Positions 22,151-32,810 of a stretch of 64,000 nucleotides of DNA are shown here, one piece after another (within the stretch, counting starts at the first letter, position 1; each line of letters begins with the position of its first letter). A model generated the notes under the pieces. It had not been told where the DNA came from. It was given only the letters and a program-made list of their open reading frames with translations, and searched no databases. A program made the position numbers and the translations under genes. This stretch comes from Pratylenchus scribneri (taxonomy: Eukaryota > Nematoda > Chromadorea > Rhabditida > Pratylenchidae): NCBI GenBank assembly GCA_030063045.1, contig JAQSEB010000072.1, positions 372,001 through 436,000 of the forward strand. Reading direction: 5' to 3'.

Positions 22151-24960
22151 ATTAATGAGATTTTGAAAAATTTTCGATACCTTTAATATCTGAAAATGTT
22201 CTTCCCTTTTCCATTGAATTGGGCACTAACAATTTCAATCGAATCATTCCACCAAGTTTTTGGATTAATTTCTTATATTCAATATTATAATCACTGCTAG
22301 CAATACTATACTCATGATGTACTGCGAATAATTGTTTTTGATGTTCCCATGCCAAATTTTGCACATCTTCTTGTTTGCATAAATCACTTTTGTATTCTTT
22401 AACCAAATCTTTCTTTCCATTATGCTCTATACAATAGACATTTTTTCCTTAAATTTTATTATAGTTTAATTAATTTAATCAACTATTTTAACCTTCAATT
22501 AAAATGATGTTTAATTCGATAAGTTGCCTGAATTGTGTCAAAATGCAAATATTCTCCATTGAATCAAAATTTTCTCCACTTTTTTTGTAAATCTCCTCCA
22601 ATAGATTTTCAGTTTTCTCCTTTATCATTTTAAAATCTTCCGGATAATCTTTGCCTAATCCACATTTTTCTGAAGCATTTTGCGCCTTTTTCATTTCCCA
22701 AACCAAAAATGTCATTGCAATTCGTCTTTGGCTAATCATGGATTCTGGCAAATATTCTTTCGTTTTCAAAATTGATTTATATAATTCCATTCGCATATCC
22801 AAATGCATTTTATCTATAATTCAATATTAATTTAAAAATATTATTATATAATTATGAAATAAAAATCGAACGAATTTTAAGCCATTTTGGATGCTTTTTT
22901 TCCAATTTTCCAAACAATTCAAATTCTTCTAGCCCATCTTTATTCTCTACATTTAAAATATTTATTATATTTAATTTAAATTTCGATTCAAGTTTCATCA
23001 GGAATTGTTGAAATTCTTCAAAATTTGTTATTAACCAATCCAAATAATCAAAATACATTTTCTTTTTAATTGTTTGCATCTTAACGATAAGTGAGCTAAT
23101 GATATCCACTTTTCGATCATCATCACAAGAAATATTTTTAATTTTTGGAAGATCCTGTAAAAATTATTTAGAAATGTCAATTAACTTAAACAAAATAAAT
23201 CCGAATTTTGGCAAGAACTACTATAAAAATAGGCCAGATATTTTTGGTTCTTTGGGCAGAAATAATAATGTCCCTAATCTAAGCAAAAACCAAAAATTAT
23301 CCAGGTAAATGTGTTGGAATCCCTGAAAAACTCCTTCCACAATTTGTGCAACTAAGTTAATTGTTTAATGTTGGAAGAATCTAATCCTTAACTTATAAAC
23401 TTTATTTTCTCTATCTAATCCGTGTTATTAAGTTTTCGAATAACCCAAAAAAATAATTTTGAAAAAAATTTTATGGCAATTCTAGACCTTTGCAAAATTT
23501 TACTTACCTTAAAATCCTTCCATTCATCCAAAATTTTAATTCCCTCGTTATTGACCAATGAATTTTCAAAAAAATATTGCAATTTACACAATTTTCGCTT
23601 TTTTCTTTCATAATTTTCATCATTATAATTTTTTAAATTTTCCTCCCAATTCTTTTTTAAAGTTTCAATTTTTGAATTTTTTAAAGGCTTGATAGGTTTA
23701 AATAAATTGTAAAAAATAGTTTTATAATGCCAAAGTGTTGCATCCAAATTTATTTGTTCTTTCAATTCTTCCAACATTTCACCATCATTTTCCTCAATAT
23801 ATTCTTTATAAATATCCAACGAATCGGAAGTCCAAAATGAAAAAATTGATTAAAATAAAATTTAAAAAAATATGCAAACCCTTTTTCTGCCATAAATTAG
23901 AAAATAGAATAATTCTTCGCCGTTTTCTAAAATATTCATATTATACAATTTTAATTTATTAATTATTATTATTTATTTTATACCAAGTTTAAGTGCATCA
24001 ATTGTCGCCTTCAATTTTGGATATTTCTTCTTCAATTCTAGAATAATTTTTATATTTTCCTCTTTCAGCATTTCCATTTGCTGTTTTTTATTTTCGATTT
24101 TTGAGTTCGTGTTTTCTTTCAATGCCGTGAAATCGGATTTCAATTCCCAATAAAAAGTGAATATTACATTTATCCACTTCTTTTCTTTCATAAATTTTCT
24201 CATTTAAAAAGCATATTCCTATAAATGATTCCATTGTTTTTGCAGGAATCCCAATCCTCATAAAGCATATTTTTATAAATGATTCCATTGTTTTTGTAGG
24301 AATCCCAATCGGAATCCTCCATTTGTTCCAAATAAAAGAAGAACATTGGTCGATATCTATCCTTCCATTTCATTTTCATAACTGCACCTCCAAACCTCCT
24401 CTTAAATACGTTTACATTTTCGTTTTCGTCATCCTCTTCAAAAAATATTCCTCCTCCTTTACCCCCAATCCCAAATTGTTCATCCAAATATTTTACTCCA
24501 ATCAAAATGAATATCCTCATTGCTGCTTTTTCTCGCAATATTTTATCTTTTGATGAGAATATTTCCAAATAATTTGAAAGAAACATCTTCTCAATTTTCT
24601 CTGTATTTGCTGTTTCTAATGTGTTTATTAAGATCAAAATATAAGGATGGGAATAAAAATATTTTTTTTTAATTTTGATGCTAGGTTGATTCCACCACAA
24701 TTCTGCAAATATTGTCGATTTAACAATTATGCAATTATAAATTTTTGATTTAATTTCAAATATAATTGTTTTGAATAAATTATTTTAAAAGAAACATTAA
24801 ATAAAAATCAAAAATAAATTTTGAAAAAACTACACAAAAAAATTTAGAAAAACAAAAATGTTTTGCAGTGCAAAATGGTGAAATAAAAATAAAAATGTTT
24901 GAAAAAAAACAAAAACATAAAATAATTTGGAAAAATAAAACATGATTTATTAAATGTTTT

Positions 24961-25575
24961 GGTAATATTGTCGTTCGTTCCCCCCCTTTTTTACCAAAAA
25001 AAATTTTTTATTTTATTTTACGCTAAAAACATGAATTTAGGGGTTTTCGATGATGGGAAATACGAATCTGGCATTAGTTTTTCATTAGCTATATTGGCTG
25101 AACCGTTATCGGTTCACAAACCGGTTTCGAAAAATCGAACTTTGGTATTTTCGGTAATATTATATATCAATCGACGCGTATTGACGAGCTGAACACGAAT
25201 CTGTCATTTGTTTCGCATAAAACACAAAACTAAAAAAGTTATGGCCATTTTAGTCACTTGGGTCATCAATAGCTTATGAAATTTTAAATGGCCATAACTT
25301 TTTTAGTTTTGTGTTTTATGCGAAACAAATGACAGATTCGTGTTCAGCTCGTCAATACGCGTCGATTGATATATAATATTACCGAAAATACCAAAGTTCG
25401 ATTTTTCGAAACCGGTTTGTGAACCGATAACGGTTCAGCCAATATAGCTAATGAAAAACTAATGCCAGATTCGTATTTCCCATCATCGAAAACCCCTAAA
25501 TTCATGTTTTTAGCGTAAAATAAAATAAAAAATTTTTTTTGGTAAAAAAGGGGGGGAACGAACGACAATATTACC
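24961..25575. mobile_element. Foldback element with apparently perfect 290-bp arms
   Basis: The arms 24961-25250 and 25286-25575 appear to be exact reverse complements around a 35-bp centre. The ends are GGTAATATTG and CAATATTACC. AATGTTTT lies directly on both sides (24953-24960 and 25576-25583), an exact 8-bp duplication. The perfect arms suggest a recent insertion or ongoing arm correction. It lies in an intron of unit 1. Mirror open frames of 77 codons on the two strands are by-products of the palindrome. Confidence 0.92.
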
Positions 25576-27619
25576 AATGTTTTCCATTTTTTGGTAATTT
25601 ATTTCATATTTTCAATTTTAACTCAAAAATTTATATATCCATAATTATGGAACCGTCCATAATTGCAGAATTGTGAAATCGCACATATTTGCTTAGACCT
25701 TTGTCTTTTGTGGAATCGTCCCCGGACGTAAAATTATTATTAATGTTGCTATAATTATTAACATTTTTATAAATTATATATCATTTTATCAAAAATCATA
25801 ACATTACCACCAGCACCCCGTAATATTTGTAAGAATTCGTCTTCATCTTTCTCAGAAATGAATATTTGCTCAATATTGTTAGCAATGTCCGATGCAAATA
25901 ATCTCAATATTATTGCCCTTGTTCCCACATTTTTATCCAAGAATTCCTTGAATTCCTTTTTTTCTTTGAATATTTTGAGTAATTTTTCCTTGTGAATTTT
26001 GCCTAATTTTTTCTCAAATTCCTCCCTTTTCTCCATATAAAGAGAATATTCATTCTTATTGTCTTTTTTAGGCTCGATATTGCCTTCCAATTCCATCCAT
26101 TTTTTCAACATTCTCGAAATCTGTTTCCATTCTCCTCTAATTTCACTTAAAGATTTCCAGAATTTGTTCATTGAATTTTCGATCCTGAGGCCTTTCTTCG
26201 TCTTCCTCAAATTCCATATTTCTCCAAACATTTCTGCAGTTTCCATTCTTACTCTGCATTCTAATTGTTGTTCTATAGGAGTTGATGGAGATAAAAGAAT
26301 TTTATATATTTTTAATAATTCATTCGGCTCAATGATATCTGAAATAAAAATGTAAGAAAATGAATTTGATGAAATTAGGATTGATTAGCCCATTATTATG
26401 AAAATAAAAGTTTTTTTTTTAAAAATCCAGGTAAATAATCTCAGTTGAATAGATAAAGAACCTATATATAAAATTCACCAGTTTTTCTCTATGTTTTTGA
26501 GGATTGATTTAGTTGAAATTTGTATTCTTGGATTTTCAAACTTCTAAAAGGAATAAAAAATAATAAAATAAAAACGAATTCCTGAAATTTGAAAAACAAT
26601 GAATATCAAAAATTATGCCAGTTATAATAAGAAATAATGTTAATGGTTGGTTATCTTTAATCTATCTCCTTCGTATTTATTCTCTTGAAAGATTATCGTA
26701 TAATTTATTTTTATTCATCTGCTAACTGTTACTGATGAATTTGCTTTCTTGTGGAAGTGACCCCTTGAAAATATATCTATTCTATTGTTAATAAAACTGA
26801 CCATATCTCATCAAAATTGGCTCAGTTTCTTCCAAATGCTTAAATGTCCATTCGGCTCCGACCATTTTGCGCATCCTCTCTTTCATTGATTCAATTTTTT
26901 TAATCTTTTTATTTTCCTCTTCCTCCGTAATATTTTTATTACTGTCATCATTGTTCATTTCTTGTACTGCCTTCAACAATTCATTTGGATTATAATTTTT
27001 TAAATCTTTTTTGTCCATTTCCGAATTTACTAACAATTCTATCATTTTTTGTTGATGCAATTCTTTGATCAACATTTTTAAATTCCATCCAATTATTCCA
27101 TTTTGTTCTTCCTTCTCCATTTTTTCCCAAACTTGAATTTCATTTATTGTTTTCCAATTTTCATCAAATTCAAATTTTTTCAAGATTTGTTCTTCCAAAT
27201 ATTTATCAGAAATTAATTCAATAAAAAATTGCCGCATTTCTTTTAATCCAATTTTCCCATTATTTTTGTATTTCATTTCCTTATAATTATTAAATTTCTG
27301 TTCAAATTTTTCAATTTGCTCATTTTTGGCAATTCCATTGATGATATTAATTTCATTTAAAATAAATTGATCGACCAAAAATGCGCCAATTTGCCATTGA
27401 ATATAATCCTCTTTTCCATTCTCATTTTCAATCAAAAATTTCACATAAAGGCGTGGAATTTCAGATTCCTTAATTCCTGAATTTATAAAAAAAAATATAT
27501 AAAATTGAAAAGAATTTTTCAATTATACCAAATGTCGTGACATCATTTGCCCGGATATTTAGAATAAATAAAAATAACAGTAAAATGATGGCAATTTTAT
27601 TCAAAAACTTCTTTTGCAT

Positions 27620-29555
27620 TTGCTTTTGTTCAGATATCAGAAATTAATAATAATAATTTAGCAATTTCTTTATAAATCTCAAAACGATTGAAAATTAATT
27701 ATCAAAAGTTTTCCATGGTCAATAAAAAAGCAACAAAACCCAGAGCTGTGGAAGCCGACAAAAAATGCTAATTCGGTACTTTTTCCTTGGCCGAACGGCG
27801 AAGAGGGTGGGAACCTGTTTGGTCAAACAGGTCTCAAAAGTTTAAATTAACAAAAATATGTGGGAATGGGTACCTTATTTGACCACGAATTTAAGGTTTA
27901 TTTTTGAATTTGTGACAGTTCTACACAATTTGGGTGTTTCAAATTGAGATAATGATAGGGTAATTGGTCATTTGATGCGGTGAATCAGAATAAAGTCTTA
28001 TTAAAAATGTTTTTTGGACTTAAAATGGTCCCGCGCGAAATGGATCTGATGGGTTTAAGTGGATAAATTAATCTAGAATCTGAAATAAAAACCTATTAGC
28101 ACTTTTTAAAGTTAATTCACTGCCATTTTTTTAACCTTCCTCTGAATATTCCTTCCACACAAAATCCTATGCCCCTTCCAAAAAATTAAAAGAGAGGCTA
28201 AAAATTAATTATTAAAAACCATTGGATTTATATTTTCATTTGGATGAAATGATGGAGAGGATTTAAGGGCGCAAAACCGCGCATTGGGTTTGGATTTTGG
28301 AATGAATGTGATATCAGAGGGAAAGGAAAGGTTGGAGTTGTTGGGTTATATTGATTGGTTGGAATTGAAATGGGTGGATTTAGAGGGAAGGAAATTTTTT
28401 CCTGGTCGCCTCCCCAAATCTAGTCGAGATTTCTTTCTTTTTTTCATAGGCTTTAATGTTTCTATTGATTTATTCCATCATATATTTGGGCCATCACGAA
28501 TTCGTATCCACTCCACATAGCCAAATTTCCCTAAATCAATCAAAACTCCCTCTTCCTCCAAAACTAGTATTATTATGGCCAATTTTGGCCATTCGCTTTG
28601 GCCCTCTATTGCTCATCACATCATATCAGTCCATCCCAATCACGTCAACTTCAAACATCTGAACGGCTGACGTCCCTTATGCAAAAAGAATTTTTAAGGT
28701 CATTTAATCATTTAACAACGGATTCGTTGTTAAATGACAACGAACAACATACCCCGGTCCCAGGCATCTTAAAAATTGGTTGTCATTTAACAATCAATCA
28801 ACTTTGCCCTGTTTTCATTGTTAACAATACTTTTTACATATGATGGAGCCTGGACGGTCAACATGAGCAATTGGTTAAATTGGGCAACTTTGATCGCCCA
28901 ATTTTGTTTGTGCCTCTTAAAATCTGTTATTTTTTGATTCAAAAATGAAAAAAAGAGTATATTTGTGATAACTCATCGAGGCTCATCGATTGATATATTA
29001 TAAGGGTGAAAAAATTTAAAATTTTTTGTTAAATTTTAGCCGGTCGCCAAGTTGTCCCAGTCACCCGGATATACAACAATTGCATTTCCCATTACATATT
29101 TTTCATGATGTTTGAAAAGTGGATGGACTCATCGAACTAAATTTCCTCTTTGTTAGTTCATTACATACTCCGAATGTTGATTACCAAATTATAAATTTGA
29201 AGCCAAACTAATTAGGGGGGTCAAGCAGCAATTTATTTAGAACACGAGAAAAAACATAAAGTGATGTGTGATATTGAAGAAAATTTTACAGCATTCCCTG
29301 CTTAGTTTGTATAATTTTCAATAAATAAAAATAATGCTTAAAAAATTAGGAGAAATTTCTCAAAAATAACGAATGGACTTCAAATTTTTTTTTTCTAATT
29401 GAGTCCAAGAAGTCGGGATTCAATTTTGATAGGCGAAAACAACAAAAGGTGAGAAAAATAAATTTTTTTAAATAAAAAATTTTGAAATTGGAATATATGG
29501 ATGGATTAAATCGTACAATAAATTCATAGAAAATCAATTAAATTTTTTGTTATGA
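27620..29555. other. Intergenic between units 1 and 2, includes duplicated segment
   Basis: The first 120 bases form the probable promoter of unit 1. From about 28214 to 29340 the DNA aligns in blocks with 44660-45430, for example ATTGGGTTTGGATTTTGG, TTTGGATGAAATGATGGA and GGTCAA.CAGCAATT. Intergenic DNA was therefore copied together with the genes. A palindrome CCTGTTTGGTCAAACAGG lies at about 27817, and a hairpin CATTTAACAACG/CGTTGTTAAATG at about 28713. No gene is supported. Confidence 0.5.
27700..27732 (-). promoter_or_regulatory. Conserved upstream box, unit 1 (also units 2 and 3)
   Basis: Read on the minus strand, about 100 bases before the start, unit 1 has CTTTTTTATTGACCATGG. Unit 2 has CTTTTTTATGCCCATGG (about 41852-41868) and unit 3 CTTTTTATGCTTATGG (about 55890-55906). 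The shared position and T-rich TATA-like core suggest a core promoter element. There is no direct evidence of function. Confidence 0.35.
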
Positions 29556-32500
29556 TTATGGCATCCATTTGAGTAAATCTTCTTTGGAAAAATAGCGGAG
29601 AGTGGCATCAAACAATTTATATTTTTGATGCCTTTTCCAGTAATTTGTCGTTAATTCTTCTGATCTTTCTTTCCAATTAATTGCCGTATCCAATTTAGCA
29701 TTTTCAACAATGATCTATCAAATATTAAATTTATATTATTATTTATTTTTTATTCCATACATTATTCTTCAATTTGATGCCAGCCAACCAAATTGTGCAT
29801 AATTTTTCCTCATTTTCTGTCTGAAATTTTTCTGGACAAATTCTTTTATTGATTATTTTTTCCGGTTTTATGTGAAAATAATCAATTTGTGGGGAATTAA
29901 TTAGGTGAAGTGAGCCAATTTTAATTTGATTACAAAATTCTGGTCCAATTGCATTTTCTGATGGATATTTACAAACAATTGCCGCAAAATGTGAGTACTA
30001 AGTAAATATTATTTAAAAATTTATTTAATTTACAATTGTTAAAATTATGTACTTACTTTATTTTCAAATTTCTGAGCAGTAAATAAATTAGTCAATTTTT
30101 CATTGATTGTTTCTGCAGATGGTTGGATTAATTTCCGAAATATGCCCACTTTTTTCAAGCCTAAATTCAAAATAAATTATTTTATTAATATTTATCATTG
30201 GATTACCATTGCCCAATTCTGCATTGATAATTCGATCTGAGGGTGGAATAATTTGAAATGCTGCATTTTGAGTCGGAAATCCAGGCGTAATCACTTTCCA
30301 ACCCGAGGTTCCACGCCATGCTTCCTTTTCCTTTGTCCAGTCCAATTCATTACGAATTTCTTGATCATTTTTATCGAATTCCAAATGAATTTCCTCCAAC
30401 ATTTCATTTCCTCTTCTACAATATAAAATCAATTCAAATATTTGTTTTAATTTTACTTGTAATATTTATGGAAAAATTGTTCCAATATATCTATGACCGT
30501 TGTATTTTCCCCTAATTCCATTGCCAATTTACAAATCATCACGGCCAATGTTGTTCCATTGAAGAACCCAAAAATTCCACCATAAATGAAATGATCTATA
30601 TAATAAAAATTATTTAAATAAATAATTTTTATTACTTTTTGCCCATAATTTCAATGCTAAATAAGCAATTCGGAAATTTTCGTAATTTTTCACCGTAATA
30701 TTGACATTCCTGCTCTCATTTTTCTCCTTTGTCAACAAATGAACAATTTGTTTATTGGATCGATAACCTAACAACAATAATAATAATATTAAAATCGATT
30801 TTGAATGATTTGCTAATTTCACTGGAAAATCAATTGATTTAAAAGAATAGAATAAAAAAATGTTTTTGCTTTACATTCATTAAATTTATATTTTGCAACT
30901 AGTTGTTTTAAAAGTTTTCTAATAAGAATACGGGAATTACTGATGGGAGGTCCTAACTCCTTTTTTTCGTAAATATCGGATGAAAAAATTTAAACAAAAT
31001 AATTTGCCAATTAAAAATTTTTATGAATCCATCTAGTAGTGCTGTAATCAAAAATTGTGCCAAAGGCGAAAATCTAGCCCAAAGAAATGGTCGCTTAATT
31101 AGAAATTTTACTTAAAAATAACCCAGCGGGAAAAATAAAATATTTCCAATTAATTTTTTTGATTTGCTGGCTATGGGGGACGTGTCACGAAATTTAATCG
31201 GAGAGAGGTCTCTCTTTACGACTGTACTGACTGAATTAGAAAAGGTGATTCGACATTTGCGACGGGAACATTTGCGCCGCCGACATTTGCGCCGGAACTT
31301 TTGCGACGCCGATTTTTGCGCCGACGACTTTTGCGCCGGAGCATTTGCGCCGTCGACATTTGCGACGCAGACTTTTGCGACGCCTACTTTTGCGCCGCCC
31401 ACAGAAATATGAATTATTGTTTATTAAAAAAATTATCGGACCGAATTATTACTCATATCATTAACTAATAAAAGGTTGAATAATTTTCTATTTCCAAAAG
31501 ATGGACATCATACAAATTAAGCAAACCTTAACTAACGAAAAAGGAATCAATGGAATTCATCAACAGAATCCTAATGCGCGCAATGGTTCAACATGGCTGG
31601 CTCATCCTCAGGCATTACGATATCGTTTAACAATAAGGGGATTGGATGATTGGGTTTATTGATGCTTGGGATTTTTATATAACATTTAATTAACAATTTT
31701 ATTTATTCATTTGGTTAATAATTTTAATTTTGATAGTTTATAATCATAACTTGGATTTATTTTACACCGTTTTGCAAAATCTAATCGTATTTCTAGAGGC
31801 GGCGCAAAAGTAGGCTTCGCAATAGTCGGAGTTGCAAATGTAAACGGCGCAAATGTTCCGGCGCAAAAGTCGGCAAACCTTAGAAAATATCATTACTATT
31901 TTAATTTCTTTAAATGGCCAAAAACGGTTTCGATAAAATATTATCTTAAACAACTGACGAAATATCCGTGCAACTTAATTTTATACCTGATAATGTGAAA
32001 ATCATTCCATTCCTTTTATCCCCTATACTCATTCGCAAATGTTTGGCTCCTATTCCAATAATTATATTTCGAATTAATTCATCAATTTCTGCCAAGGATG
32101 GCTGATATTCCAAAATTTTTTCCATTTTCTTTTTCTTTTCGTAATATTTCAATTTTTCTTGTTGCTGCTGTTGAATCGTTGGAAAATTTCTAAGCAATTC
32201 TTTTGGCACAAGTGCCATATTTATATCCACAGGAATATTTCGTGTAAGTTTCATTTTTATAATTGGAACGTTTCCATTGATTTTTTCCAATGAAATCACT
32301 TTGTTTTCCTTTAAAATAGTTTTTATATAATTTAATAAAATATTTATTTGACCTGACAAAGAAAACAATAAAGTGAAATTTCGTCTCCATTTTCACATTT
32401 TTTCCCTACACATTTCGTTTCAAAATCGCCCATAAAATTTTTATCAAATTCATTTTGCCAATTTTCACTCGGTTCATATGGCAAAAGTACAATTAAATCA

Positions 32501-32810
32501 ATGTCAGAATCGATGGAATTCAATTTTAATTGCATTGAACCCGAAATTAGCAATCTGCTTTCTTTATTCTAAAAATGGATTTTTTTGTTCGAAAAATAAT
32601 GTTGAATTTTAAAATTAGTTAATTTAATTTATATATAAAAGTAAAAATATAATTGTAAATTAAAAATTGAATTATAAAAAATGAAAATTCAATTAATAAT
32701 TTTCATTAATTTTATAAATAATTCATAATAATTTTTCCACTCACCCATTTTGCCAATATATCCATCATTTCCAGGATTGTGTATTCACTTTGATTTAACT
32801 CATTTGAATC
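29556..32810 (-). other. Unit 2 poly(A)-polymerase-like module, intact motifs
   Basis: Reads ILAKW-NKESRLLISGSM, then SDIDLIVLLPYE (32568 down); VDINMALVPKELLRNFP (about 32220); GYRSNKQIVHLL with FRIAYLALKLWAK (30770-30640); IFGFFNGTTLAVMICKLA (about 30570); WKVITPGFPTQNAAF (about 30300); YPSENAIGPEFCNQIKIG; and TIWLAGIKLKNN. The Gly-Ser pair, the Asp-x-Asp pair and the third Asp of the polymerase-beta-fold active site are all present. The intron between the third-Asp exon and GYRSN is enlarged to 1.2 kb by a repeat-bearing insertion. Confidence 0.82.

Larger units (their letters stand above)
16238..27619 (-). pseudogene. Array unit 1: secreted helical-repeat/poly(A)-polymerase-like fusion, disrupted
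   Basis: The signal-peptide exon is 27619-27529 (MQKKFLNKIA, a Leu/Ile/Phe-rich core, then ANDVTTF). Exon 2 (27476-26802) starts GIKESEIPRLYVKF and ends ILMRYG. Later exons run DIIEPNELLKIYK (26339 down), ETANTEKIEKMF (24617 down), DIYKEYIEEN, DKMHLDMRMELYK, MDSILREHFLEV and DKYDELGNMEMH, then a Lys/Glu coiled segment (about 18900-18360) and the poly(A)-polymerase-like module (18070-16238). Most introns are phase 1. Two lesions are visible against unit 2: loss of one T near 24203, putting TGA after RNMLFK and shifting the frame, and TCA to TAA at 16671-16669 in the RNA-binding-like tail. An 18-residue block ending NGIIYKNMLYE is also tandemly duplicated just before the frameshift. This copy is probably not translated in full, unless the assembly is wrong at both sites. 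Confidence 0.72.

Noticed and set aside
24959..25577. Two identical 77-residue open frames on opposite strands
   Set aside because: They are mirror images produced by the perfect palindrome; no start context, family or splice support.
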